Assembly: GCA_002320005.1 (NCBI GenBank)
Contig: DCJK01000016.1
Location: 1 to 64,000 of the forward strand
Source: Firmicutes bacterium UBA1702
Lineage (GTDB): Bacteria > Bacillota > Clostridia > Peptostreptococcales > Anaerovoracaceae
Direction: 5' to 3'
DNA: 64,000 nucleotides
Each line of letters begins with the position of its first letter. Positions within the stretch are counted from its first letter, which is position 1. Under the pieces are notes generated by a model. It made no database searches. It worked only from the letters and a program-made list of their open reading frames with translations, and was not told where the DNA came from. This document shows, one piece after another, positions 34,434 to 42,364 of this stretch. A program made the position numbers and the translations under genes.

Positions 34434-35042
34434 ATGAAAAAACTTCTTTTTGTAAACGGATGTATCAGAGGCGAGGATTCCAGGACATACCAACTCTGCA
34501 GATATTTTATTGAGAAATTTATGGAATCCGGTGCCTCCGGCAGCTGGACAGTGGAAGAAATAGAGCTGGACAAGTCCGGAATTGAACCTCTTGACAGAGA
34601 AACTCTGATCTTGAGAGACAAGCTTCTGAACGGCGGCAATCTGGATCATCCCATGTTTGCACCGGCAAAGCAGCTTATTGAAGCAGACATGATATTGATA
34701 GGCGCACCCTACTGGGACCTGTCTTTTCCTGCAAAGGTCAAGATATATCTGGAGAGATGCTCTGTTACAGGACTCACTTTTATATATGACGACTGTGGAA
34801 TTCCTGCAGGACAATGCAGAGCCGACGCCCTGGCATATCTTACCACGTCAGGCAGCGCCATAGGCAGCTTTAATTTCGGATATGATTATGTACGAGGACT
34901 ATGCTCACTTTTCGGCATTCCGGAAACATATTTTGCTTCGGCAGAGGAGCTGGATATAATAGGAAAAGATGTTCCGGCTATTATGGAGTCGGCTAAGGAT
35001 AAAATTACCGAAATCATAAAGGAAATGAAGCGGTATATTTAG
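34434..35042 (+). CDS. Flavodoxin-fold NAD(P)H oxidoreductase (AzoR/NQO-like)
   Basis: A 202-residue FMN-binding protein. The N-terminal strand LLFVNGCIRGEDSRTYQL positions an FMN phosphate loop, and the LIGAPYWDLSFPAKVKIYLE segment (about residues 86-105) is typical of the Flavodoxin_2/azoreductase family. It starts immediately after the butyrate kinase stop. A quinone- or flavin-reducing role is likely; the physiological acceptor is unknown. Confidence 0.8.
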   Translation: MKKLLFVNGCIRGEDSRTYQLCRYFIEKFMESGASGSWTVEEIELDKSGIEPLDRETLILRDKLLNGGNLDHPMFAPAKQLIEADMILIGAPYWDLSFPAKVKIYLERCSVTGLTFIYDDCGIPAGQCRADALAYLTTSGSAIGSFNFGYDYVRGLCSLFGIPETYFASAEELDIIGKDVPAIMESAKDKITEIIKEMKRYI

Positions 35043-35067
35043 AAACTCATCTCCGATAATAAGGATT

Positions 35068-35439
35068 ATGAGTGAGAGATTTTTTGAAATAACGGTGTTT
35101 ATATTAGGCGGTATGGCATATGGACTTATGGAAGTGCTTTTCAGGGGGCATACCCACTGGTCCATGGTTATTACAGGCGGAGCCTGCGTTCTTACATTGT
35201 ACCTTATTATGGACTGGACCATGAATCTGCCCCTGGTAGTGGCAGCTTTGGCCGGTGCAGGCATAATAACCTTTTACGAGTTCTGTGTGGGGATGCTGGT
35301 GAATGTCAGCTTCGGCTGGCATGTCTGGGACTATTCGTCCATGCCGGGGAACATTCTGGGGCAGATATGCCCGCTGTTTACCGGACTGTGGTTTGCCATG
35401 TGCCTTGTATTTTTTGGCTTAGTAAGATTATTTGCATAG
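35068..35439 (+). CDS. Small membrane protein of the CmpB (ABC-transporter type IV) family
   Basis: A 123-residue protein with four hydrophobic helices and the WDYSSMPGNILGQICPLF segment (about residues 90-107) that marks the putative ABC-transporter type IV/CmpB family. Despite the name there is no ATPase partner nearby and the real function is unknown. The ribosome binding site (AAGGA) is unusually close to the ATG. It lies in the same run as buk and the phosphohexomutase. Confidence 0.7.
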   Translation: MSERFFEITVFILGGMAYGLMEVLFRGHTHWSMVITGGACVLTLYLIMDWTMNLPLVVAALAGAGIITFYEFCVGMLVNVSFGWHVWDYSSMPGNILGQICPLFTGLWFAMCLVFFGLVRLFA

Positions 35440-35451
35440 AAGGAGAGTTTT

Positions 35452-36960
35452 ATGAGCACAGATTACAGCAAGCTTCAAAACGGCAGCGATATCAGAGGTA
35501 TAGCCATGGTGGGAGATGACGGAAAGGAAGTCAATCTGGGTAAAGAGGAAGCCTTCAGACTGACAATGGGGTTTGTTAAACTGCTTTCCCGAAAAACGGG
35601 AAAACCTGCTGAGTACCTGAAAATTTCCGTAGGCCATGACAGCAGGCTTACTGCCCGGGCACTGAAAAATGCCGTCATATCGGCCTTGCACCATGCAGGA
35701 GCTGAAGCAGTGGACTGCGGGCTGGCATCTACGCCTGCCATGTTCATGTCCACAATCTTTGAGGAATTCTGCTGCGACGGTGCAATAATGATAACTGCCA
35801 GCCATCTTCCTTATAACCGCAACGGCTTCAAATACTTTGACAGAAAAGGCGGTCTGGACAAGGAGGATATAAAAGAAATAATAAACAGCGCTGAAGAGGA
35901 GCAGATGCCTCGGGGACTGCCTGAAACGCCGGAGACATCAGAAGCCGGACTTATGAAGGCATACGCGGCTCATCTGAGAGACAAGATAAAAAAGGAGACG
36001 GGAGGAATTGAGAAACCTCTGACAGGTCTGAAAATAGCTGTAGACGCAGGCAACGGCGCCGGAGGCTTTTATGCCAGGGAAATCCTGGAGCCTCTGGGTG
36101 CAGACGTTACCGGAAGCCGATTTCTGGATCCTGATGGAAATTTTCCCAATCACGCGCCCAACCCGGAAGACAAAGAGGCTATCGATGCTCTGTGCAGCGC
36201 CGTGAAAGAGACCGGAGCAGATCTTGGCATAATTTTCGATACCGATGTGGACAGAGCCTCTGCCGTAGACTCGTCGGGAAAGGAAATCAACAGAAATGCC
36301 ATAGTTGCCATGGCTGCGGCGCTTATAGCCGTAGAACATCCGGGGACCACTGTGGTAACGGACAGCATTACCAGCGATCAGCTGACGGTATACATAGAAC
36401 AGTGCCTGGGCCTGAAGCATCTGCGCTTCAAAAGAGGCTACAAAAACGTTATCAATAAGGCCATTGAGCTGAATAACATGGGCATTGACAGCCAGCTGGC
36501 CATAGAAACTTCAGGTCATGCAGCGTACAAAGAAAATTATTTCCTGGATGATGGCGCATATCTTGCCACAAAGATAGTTATTAAAGCTGCCCAACTGAAG
36601 AAGGCAGGAGCCGATATATCGGTTCTTCTTTCAAGCCTGGAAGAACCTATTCAGGCCGAAGAATACAGATTTTCCATAGATAGGGTAGATTTTGCGGCTT
36701 ATGCCGACGAAGCTCTTGAAACTTTACGAGACTGGGTGAGAAGTGAAAGAGGCAGAGCTCTGGGAGCCTCCCTGGCAGAGCCTAACTACGAGGGAGCCAG
36801 AATAAATTTTGACAACGAAGAAGTTCAGGGATGGTGCCTTCTGAGAAAATCCCTCCATGATCCAAAGATGCCGCTCAACATGGAAGTAAACCGCGGAAGC
36901 TGCAGAACACTGTTTGGATATGTCAGAGAGGCTCTAGAAGAGTACAGCGATTTGAAATAA
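35452..36960 (+). CDS. Phosphohexomutase (phosphoglucomutase/phosphomannomutase family)
   Basis: A 502-residue alpha-D-phosphohexomutase. The catalytic phosphoserine lies in TASHLPYNRNGFKYF (about residues 115-129), the Mg loop is DTDVDR (about 263-268), and the sugar loop is ETSGHAAYKE (about 353). These residues fit interconversion of 1- and 6-phosphates of glucose or mannose. The fold is somewhat diverged from PgcA, so substrate preference is unsure. Good AAGGAGAG site. Confidence 0.85.
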   Translation: MSTDYSKLQNGSDIRGIAMVGDDGKEVNLGKEEAFRLTMGFVKLLSRKTGKPAEYLKISVGHDSRLTARALKNAVISALHHAGAEAVDCGLASTPAMFMSTIFEEFCCDGAIMITASHLPYNRNGFKYFDRKGGLDKEDIKEIINSAEEEQMPRGLPETPETSEAGLMKAYAAHLRDKIKKETGGIEKPLTGLKIAVDAGNGAGGFYAREILEPLGADVTGSRFLDPDGNFPNHAPNPEDKEAIDALCSAVKETGADLGIIFDTDVDRASAVDSSGKEINRNAIVAMAAALIAVEHPGTTVVTDSITSDQLTVYIEQCLGLKHLRFKRGYKNVINKAIELNNMGIDSQLAIETSGHAAYKENYFLDDGAYLATKIVIKAAQLKKAGADISVLLSSLEEPIQAEEYRFSIDRVDFAAYADEALETLRDWVRSERGRALGASLAEPNYEGARINFDNEEVQGWCLLRKSLHDPKMPLNMEVNRGSCRTLFGYVREALEEYSDLK

Positions 36961-37024
36961 TATAGTAATTAGGTAAAAATAATAAAAAAATGAAGTTTTT
37001 TTGGGAAAACACAATAAAAAAGTG

Positions 37025-37053
37025 TTGACAAGGCTTTATTGATAGGTTATTGT
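37025..37053 (+). promoter_or_regulatory. Promoter of the metNIQ leader
   Basis: TTGACA (37025-37030), 17 bases, TATTGT (37048-37053). Transcription would start near 37060, about 220 bases before metN, leaving a long leader that holds a small ORF and a terminator. Confidence 0.75.
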
Positions 37054-37087
37054 ATTTACAATGAGTTTTGAGGAAAGGAGAATCACG

Positions 37088-37186
37088 ATGTACAAGGATC
37101 TGAGCGGAGCAATGATGATGATGGGCATGTGCATGGCTATGATGAGCATGTGCAAGTCTTCGCGTGCGTTGCTTCCAAACTTATGA
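37088..37186 (+). CDS. Met-rich leader peptide of metNIQ
   Basis: A 32-codon ORF with AAAGGAG seven bases before its ATG. Ten of 32 residues are methionine: position 1, then 9-12, 14, 16, 18, 19 and 21. Two Cys residues (15, 22) are mixed in. Such density has no plausible structural role but is what a ribosome-stalling sensor of Met-tRNA charging needs. The ORF ends inside the 5' half of a potential antiterminator, and the terminator lies 40-70 bases further on, before the methionine transporter genes. It was found by reading the leader, since it is too short for ordinary gene calling. Confidence 0.82.
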   Translation: MYKDLSGAMMMMGMCMAMMSMCKSSRALLPNL

Positions 37187-37244
37187 TACTTTGCAGAGTG
37201 AGTCCTTCACATAGACAAAGACCAAGCATAAGCAGGAGCGCGCG
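37163..37244 (+). promoter_or_regulatory. Potential antiterminator of the met attenuator
   Basis: CGTGC (37163-37167), GCTTCC (37171-37176) and CTTATG (37180-37185) can pair in order with GCGCG (37240-37244), GGAGC (37235-37239) and CATAAG (37227-37232). This gives about 16 pairs with small bulges. It would sequester the entire left arm of the terminator. A ribosome that finishes the leader would cover the 5' strand; one stalled at the Met codons would leave it free. Confidence 0.65.
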
Positions 37245-37262
37245 TCTCCTGCTTATTTTTTT
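37228..37262 (+). terminator. Attenuator terminator before metN
   Basis: ATAAGCAGGAG (37228-37238) and CTCCTGCTTAT (37246-37256) form an 11-bp perfect stem with a 7-base loop, followed by a run of T to 37262. It lies 18 bases before the metN start, so unmodified transcription would stop before the transporter genes. Confidence 0.9.
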
Positions 37263-37280
37263 CTAAGAAAGGAACCTGAA

Positions 37281-38282
37281 ATGATTGAATTAAAACATCT
37301 GAGCAAGGTTTATGACAATGGCAAGACCAGAGTTGAGGCAATCAGAGACATAAACCTCACCATCGAAGACGGAGATATCTTCGGAATCATAGGTCTGTCA
37401 GGTGCCGGCAAGAGCACCCTGATACGATGTATAAACTTTCTCGAAAAGCCGACAGAGGGCCAGGTGATCTTTGACGGAGTGGATCTTGGAGCCATAAGCC
37501 ACAAGGAACTCCTTAAGAAGAGGCAGGACATGTCCATGATATTCCAGAGCTTCAATCTGCTGAGCCAGAGAACAGTCATAGACAATGTGTGTTTTCCCCT
37601 GGAAATTGCAGGTACAGGCAAGAAAGAAGCCAGAAAAAGAGCAACAGAACTTCTGGAAGTAGTAGGACTTTCGGATAAGCAGAAGTCTTACCCGGTTCAG
37701 TTGTCGGGAGGCCAGCAGCAGAGAGTTGCCATAGCAAGAGCGCTGGCTACCAATCCTAAGGTTCTGTTATGTGATGAGGCCACCAGCGCGCTGGATCCTA
37801 ACACAACTTCATCCATTTTAAACCTTCTTAAAGAAATAAATCGCACAATGGGTGTAACCATAATAGTTATCACCCATGAGATGAGAGTAATCGAGCAGAT
37901 TTGCAACAAGGTTGCTGTAATTGACAGCAGCCGAATCGTAGAGGAGGGACCGGTAAAAGAGGTTTTCACCGCTCCTAAATCCCAGATAGCAAAGCAGTTG
38001 ATTCTGCCAAAGAACGATTTCGTGCAGGAGGTGGAGGGCCTTAACTGCCTCAGACTGGTATTTGACGGAACATCGGCATTTGAGCCTGTCATATCCAGCC
38101 TCAGCAGAGAATGCGATACAGATGTGAACATAATCTGGGCCAACACCAAGAGCATCGAGGGACGCACTTACGGTCAGATGATAATACAGATCCCTGAAGA
38201 AAAAGAAAAAGAGACAGCAATCAAAGCTTATCTTGACTCAAAGAAAATTACTTATAAGGAGGAAGGCATCAATGTTGAATAG
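37281..38282 (+). CDS. metN: Methionine ABC transporter ATP-binding protein
   Basis: A 333-residue ABC ATPase of the methionine uptake family. Walker A GLSGAGKST (about residues 38-46), signature LSGGQQQRVAIARAL (about 142-156) and Walker B VLLCDEATS are intact. The C-terminal 90 residues form a NIL (ACT-like) domain, which in MetN homologues binds methionine and causes transinhibition. It is first in metN-metI-metQ. Regulation by the Met-rich leader directly upstream is inferred. Confidence 0.93.
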   Translation: MIELKHLSKVYDNGKTRVEAIRDINLTIEDGDIFGIIGLSGAGKSTLIRCINFLEKPTEGQVIFDGVDLGAISHKELLKKRQDMSMIFQSFNLLSQRTVIDNVCFPLEIAGTGKKEARKRATELLEVVGLSDKQKSYPVQLSGGQQQRVAIARALATNPKVLLCDEATSALDPNTTSSILNLLKEINRTMGVTIIVITHEMRVIEQICNKVAVIDSSRIVEEGPVKEVFTAPKSQIAKQLILPKNDFVQEVEGLNCLRLVFDGTSAFEPVISSLSRECDTDVNIIWANTKSIEGRTYGQMIIQIPEEKEKETAIKAYLDSKKITYKEEGINVE

Positions 38283-38934
38283 TGCAATGGTAGGGCTGCT
38301 GGGTGTATCCCTGTGGGAAACCATTTACATGGTAATAATATCAACGCTTCTGGCATATGCCTTCGGCTTGCCTATCGGCGTAATCCTTAATATAACCGCA
38401 AAGGACGGCATTTGTCCCAACAAGCCGGTTAATTCCGTGCTGGGTGTCATAGTGAATGTTTTCAGGTCGGTTCCTTTCCTGATACTTCTTATATGGATGC
38501 TTCCTTTTACCAAAATGGTAGTGGGAACCATGGTGGGGCCTACTTCCGTAATAGTTCCTCTGGTGGTTTCGGCAGCGCCTTTCGTAGGCAGAATGGTGGA
38601 ATCTTCACTTAATGAAATAGACGGAGGAGTCATAGAAGCTGCTCAGTCCATGGGTTCAAGCTCATGGCAGATAATATACAAGGTACTGATACCTGAGGCT
38701 AAACCTTCCCTCATAATCGGAGCGGCAATATCCATAACCACCATCCTCGGATATTCAGCAATGGCCGGTATAGTGGGAGGCGGCGGACTTGGAGCAGTTG
38801 CCACCAACTACGGCTTATATCGTTACAATAACGAAGTAATGCTGATCACAATAGTTATAATCGTTGTAATCGTACAGATTTTCCAGGAAATCGGAATGAT
38901 GGCGGCGAAGAAATTAGATAAAAGACTTAAATAA
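38272..38934 (+). CDS. metI: Methionine ABC transporter permease
   Basis: A 220-residue permease with five or six transmembrane helices and the EAA-type loop EAAQSMGSSSWQIIYKVLIPEA (about residues 120-141). The ATG at 38272 is chosen because AAGGAGGAAGG lies just before it; an in-frame start 13 codons earlier would lie deep in metN without a site. It overlaps the end of metN by 11 bases. Together with MetN and MetQ it imports methionine. Confidence 0.92.
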   Translation: MLNSAMVGLLGVSLWETIYMVIISTLLAYAFGLPIGVILNITAKDGICPNKPVNSVLGVIVNVFRSVPFLILLIWMLPFTKMVVGTMVGPTSVIVPLVVSAAPFVGRMVESSLNEIDGGVIEAAQSMGSSSWQIIYKVLIPEAKPSLIIGAAISITTILGYSAMAGIVGGGGLGAVATNYGLYRYNNEVMLITIVIIVVIVQIFQEIGMMAAKKLDKRLK

Positions 38935-38955
38935 ATAACAAAAAGGAGAAAAATC

Positions 38956-39774
38956 ATGAAAAAGAAAATTGCTGTTTTATTAACACTGACGCTGACACTG
39001 ACTTCAATCTTTGCATTGACAGGCTGCGGAAGCAAAGACTCAGATGACAAGGTAATCAAGGTAGGAGCAACTCCTGCACCTCATGCAGAAGTTCTGGAAA
39101 TCATAAAAGACAACCTGGAAGAAGAGGGATATACTCTTGAGATTGTAGAATATAATGACTACATTCTGCCTAACAAAGCTGTTACAGAAGGTGAACTGGA
39201 TGCAAACTACTTCCAGCACATCTCATATCTCAACAACTATAACGAAGAAAACGGTACAGACCTGGTAAGTGCAGGTGTTATCCACTATGAACCATTTGCA
39301 CTTTATGCAGGAAAGACTTCAAGTATTGCTGACCTTAAGTCCGGCGCTCAGATTGCAGTTCCTAATGACGGTACCAACGAAGGCAGAGCATTAAAGCTCC
39401 TGGAAGCTCAGGGTCTTATCAAGCTCAACAAGGATGCAGGCTTCCTGGCTACTAAGGTAGACATTGTTGAAAACCCTCTGAATCTTGAAATCGTGGAAAT
39501 GGAAGCAGCTCAGCTGCCAAGAGTTCTCGCTGATGTCGACATGGCTGTAATCAACGGTAACTACGCAATTGACGGCGGTCTCAAACTGGCTGACGCCATC
39601 GCCATCGAAGCAGGAGATTCCGAAGCAGCCCAGGCTTACGCAAATATTGTTGCAGTAGCTAATGGCAACGAAAACAGTGACAAGATCAAGGCACTGGTAG
39701 CAGCACTTCAGTCCGACGAAGTTAAGGAATTTATGGAAAAGACTTATGGCGGCGCAGTAGTACCTTTATTCTAA
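38956..39774 (+). CDS. metQ: Methionine-binding lipoprotein
   Basis: A 272-residue substrate-binding lipoprotein of the NlpA/MetQ family. The signal peptide ends in the lipobox LTGC (Cys at about residue 24). VIKVGATPAPHAEVLE, PNKAVTEGELDANYFQHI and MAVINGNYAI are typical MetQ segments. It would capture methionine outside the membrane and deliver it to MetI. Strong AAGGAG site. Codon use is biased, suggesting high expression once attenuation is relieved. Confidence 0.93.
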   Translation: MKKKIAVLLTLTLTLTSIFALTGCGSKDSDDKVIKVGATPAPHAEVLEIIKDNLEEEGYTLEIVEYNDYILPNKAVTEGELDANYFQHISYLNNYNEENGTDLVSAGVIHYEPFALYAGKTSSIADLKSGAQIAVPNDGTNEGRALKLLEAQGLIKLNKDAGFLATKVDIVENPLNLEIVEMEAAQLPRVLADVDMAVINGNYAIDGGLKLADAIAIEAGDSEAAQAYANIVAVANGNENSDKIKALVAALQSDEVKEFMEKTYGGAVVPLF

Positions 39775-39809
39775 CAGAATATTGAACTGGCACTTAAAGA
39801 GGCAATCAA

Positions 39810-40265
39810 ATGTTGGATGTTGGAATGAAAGCTCCTGACTTTAAACTTCAGGACAAAGACGGAAGAGAAATTACCCTCTCCGGATTCAGGGGCAAAAAAG
39901 TAGTACTTTATTTTTACCCCAAAGACAACACTCCGGGCTGCACAAAGCAGGCCTGCGCCTTTGCATCAGCGTATGACGGTTTTAAGACTAAGGGCGTTGA
40001 GGTAATCGGAGTGAGCAAAGACAGTGTGGCTTCTCATGTGAAGTTTGCCGAAAAATATAATCTGCCCTTCATTCTGATTTCTGATCCGGAACTTAAGGCA
40101 ATCAAAGCCTATGATGTCTGGCAGGAAAAGAAAATGTATGGCAAGGTAACCTTCGGCGTGGTGAGAACCACATATGTGATTGACGAGGAAGGCATCATTG
40201 AAAAGGTCATGCATAAGGTCAAACCCGACACCAATGCCGCAGAAATCCTGGAATATCTGAAATAA
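39810..40265 (+). CDS. bcp: Thiol peroxidase / peroxiredoxin (Bcp/PrxQ type)
   Basis: A 151-residue peroxiredoxin. The peroxidatic Cys lies in NTPGCTKQACAF (about residues 41-52) with the second Cys five residues later in the usual PrxQ arrangement. The ending VIDEEGIIEKVMHKV is typical. It reduces hydroperoxides using thioredoxin. It follows metQ by 35 bases without a clear terminator, so it may share the metNIQ transcript. Confidence 0.9.
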   Translation: MLDVGMKAPDFKLQDKDGREITLSGFRGKKVVLYFYPKDNTPGCTKQACAFASAYDGFKTKGVEVIGVSKDSVASHVKFAEKYNLPFILISDPELKAIKAYDVWQEKKMYGKVTFGVVRTTYVIDEEGIIEKVMHKVKPDTNAAEILEYLK

Positions 40266-40275
40266 ATACGATACC

Positions 40276-40338
40276 GCCGCCTTTGACGGGGAACTTTGAA
40301 AATAAGATGACAGAGCCCCGCTAGAGGCGGCGTTTTTG
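40276..40338 (+). terminator. Terminator after bcp
   Basis: CGCCGCCT (40276-40283) pairs with AGGCGGCG (40326-40333), and CGGGG with CCCCG inside, followed by five T. Confidence 0.85.
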
Positions 40339-40418
40339 CTTGTGATTATTCGGCAGACAGGGCATCTCTTTATGATGACATGTTAAATATTGGAGTGGAG
40401 GAAACTGCAAATAAAATT

Positions 40419-40495
40419 TGCGTTGATGCTCAATTTCTTTTGCACTAAAAAATGCCGGGATTGCTGAAATTTTTCAGTGCCCGGCATTTTTTACA
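40419..40495. repeat. Dispersed hairpin element, intact copy (matches 4516-4595)
   Basis: Resembles 4516-4595 from TGATGCTCAATTTCTT onward. Here AAAAAATGCCGGG (40447-40459) and CCCGGCATTTTTT (40480-40492) form a 13-bp perfect stem with a CTGAAA/TTTCAG inner stem. A-run and T-run on the two sides make it a bidirectional terminator between bcp and the opposite-strand cob genes. Confidence 0.7.
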
Positions 40496-40574
40496 GAACG
40501 CTTTTATTGAGCCAATAACAAGCGCCATTTTTTCACCTTTATAAAAATATATTTTAGCGACAGATGGCAACTCT

Positions 40575-41195
40575 CTACAGCTCCGAATATGATACAGCTT
40601 TTCCGTCCCGGAAATAAGCGGTATAGCCCCGCCCCGGAGCAGGTATCCATTGCCAGAATGTATCGGCAGGCTTTTCAAAGAGAGTGCACATGGAAGCGGC
40701 GATAACTCCGCCATGGCAGACAGCTATGGACACGGAGTCCAGGCCGGAATGGCGGTGAGACAATTCCAGCAGCCTGTGATACCCTATGAGTTCATTTAAC
40801 CCCGCTGTAGCCCTTGCATAAAAAGAAGCAGAGGATTCCCCCTCAGGAAAGGTAAAGGTACCGGAGGTGTCATTTACCCAGGTTTCGAAGCCATCCAGTT
40901 CCTTTAACTCATCAAAGGTTTTGCATTCCCACTTTCCGAAGTTCATTTCCTTAAGATTTTCGATTGGTCTGTAAGGTGTTTTTCCGTATATAACTTCCAA
41001 TGTCTGATTGGCACGAGTCATGCCTGAGGTGTAAAGCTGCGCCCCCCGGGCAGAAGGATAGATACCGCTGTTCCTGAGCTTTTCCAGCTCATCCACGCCT
41101 TCCTGTATAAGGGGCAGGTCTACCCACCCGTAATACCATTTATTTTTAATTCCTTCTGTTATACCATGCCTTATAAAGTGAATACAAGATGTCAT
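40575..41195 (-). CDS. Histidine phosphatase (CobC/alpha-ribazole-5-phosphate phosphatase-like)
   Basis: A 206-residue phosphoglycerate-mutase-like phosphatase. The RHG motif (FIRHGITE, residues 7-14) and the second His in VCHGGVIAA (about residue 168) are the catalytic pair. As the last gene of a cobalamin salvage operon it most likely removes the phosphate in nucleotide loop assembly (CobC role). Broad-specificity phosphatases look similar, so the name rests on context. Confidence 0.75.
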   Translation of the reverse strand: MTSCIHFIRHGITEGIKNKWYYGWVDLPLIQEGVDELEKLRNSGIYPSARGAQLYTSGMTRANQTLEVIYGKTPYRPIENLKEMNFGKWECKTFDELKELDGFETWVNDTSGTFTFPEGESSASFYARATAGLNELIGYHRLLELSHRHSGLDSVSIAVCHGGVIAASMCTLFEKPADTFWQWIPAPGRGYTAYFRDGKAVSYSEL

Positions 41196-41204
41196 ATCGT
41201 TTAC

Positions 41205-41582
41205 TTATTTTATCCTTTCTTCAATACCACAGAAAACTCTGTAGACCTGACAGGAATTGGAGGCCAGAAAAAGCATCGCTCTGCCTGTAGCTTCCCGCCA
41301 GGCTCTTAAGGTGCTGTCTATTGGAACCACACCCTGAGATACATCGTTAACGGTGATTATTTTATCTTCCAGTTTGTCAATATTGTCGCTCAGGAACCGG
41401 ACCACATCCACATTATTCTTCGTAAGCTGCAGAAACAGCTGCTCAGCATTGCACAGAGCCTTTGCACCCCAGTCGGGAGTGTTATCCACGGTGCAGAAGA
41501 ACAAATCCTTCTCTTCGAGACCGAAGGTACGAAGTGCGAAATCCGACTTGCCCTGATATGCGCCTCCGAAAATTAATACCAT
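41205..41582 (-). CDS. Short CobU-like P-loop protein
   Basis: A 125-residue protein starting MVLIFGGAYQGKSDFALR. The P-loop resembles CobU (GG-x-GKS) and the end VNDVSQGVVPIDSTLRAWRE to RVFCGIEERIK matches the CobU C-terminal half. The central part with the RIxxHxxxR guanylylation His is missing, unlike the full-length CobU at 42361. ATG 41582 is chosen because AGAGAGGT lies seven bases upstream. It may be a specialised kinase-only or non-catalytic paralogue. It lies 14 bases after cobS. Confidence 0.65.
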   Translation of the reverse strand: MVLIFGGAYQGKSDFALRTFGLEEKDLFFCTVDNTPDWGAKALCNAEQLFLQLTKNNVDVVRFLSDNIDKLEDKIITVNDVSQGVVPIDSTLRAWREATGRAMLFLASNSCQVYRVFCGIEERIK

Positions 41583-41596
41583 AGCAAAACCTCTCT

Positions 41597-42364
41597 TTAA
41601 ATTATAAGCATTGCAAGAATTCCGGCAAATTCTCCCCATACGATAGAAAAACCGGCAATATCTCCGCTCATTCCGCCCAGTTTGCGTTTCGCAAATACAG
41701 CAGAAAGATAAGAGCCCAGTGCAGCAGCAGCCATGACGGTCAGAGTAGGAATCCGGTCAGTAGCGAAAACCATCGCTGCAGCTCCGAAAATAATAACCTG
41801 TACGCTCATTATGATGAGAGCGTTCTTTTTCTGTTTTTTGTCGTCGGCTCCGGCGCCCTGTGAATACTGACTGTGACCCAGGGGCTTTCGCAAGATTACA
41901 TTGACCCCTGCTGCAGCGCGGCTGATGACCGGTATGATGCACAAGTCCACAAAGTCAAGCCCCATGCTGAGAGATGTGGAAATCATGGAATAAAACCCCA
42001 GAATCATGAAGACAAGGCTCACTACGGAAAAGGCACCGCAGTGTGAGTCCTTCAGAATCCTCTGCTTCTCCTCCATGGGTCTGCGGGACATGATGGCGTC
42101 ACAGCAGTCCATAAAGCCGTCCAGATGCATGAATCCACACAAGGCAAAGAGCAGGAAGGTCATTATAAAAGACAGTACAAGGAAAGGAGTTCCTATCCAT
42201 ATCAGCAGCAGGCATGCGGCGGCCCACAGAAGGCCGATGATAAGACCCACGGAAGGCAGACATGCCAGCATATAGTTTTTAAGATCGCTGTCCCATTTTT
42301 TGCATGGGCAAGGTACGCTCAAAAAGTTCCCCCATGCCATAAATAATCCTGTAATGAACTTCAT
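41597..42364 (-). CDS. cobS: Adenosylcobinamide-GDP ribazoletransferase
   Basis: A 255-residue integral membrane enzyme with about six helices that joins adenosylcobinamide-GDP and alpha-ribazole to give the final B12 form. The metal-binding core GFMHLDGFMDCCDAIMSRRP (about residues 77-96) is clear. Start overlaps the stop of cobU by four bases. Part of the minus-strand salvage operon. Confidence 0.9.
   Translation of the reverse strand: MKFITGLFMAWGNFLSVPCPCKKWDSDLKNYMLACLPSVGLIIGLLWAAACLLLIWIGTPFLVLSFIMTFLLFALCGFMHLDGFMDCCDAIMSRRPMEEKQRILKDSHCGAFSVVSLVFMILGFYSMISTSLSMGLDFVDLCIIPVISRAAAGVNVILRKPLGHSQYSQGAGADDKKQKKNALIIMSVQVIIFGAAAMVFATDRIPTLTVMAAAALGSYLSAVFAKRKLGGMSGDIAGFSIVWGEFAGILAMLII

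Noticed and set aside
36961..37280. SAM riboswitch or T-box before metN
   Set aside because: No S-box core, K-turn or T-box sequence is visible; the leader is instead explained by a Met-rich ORF with alternative hairpins.
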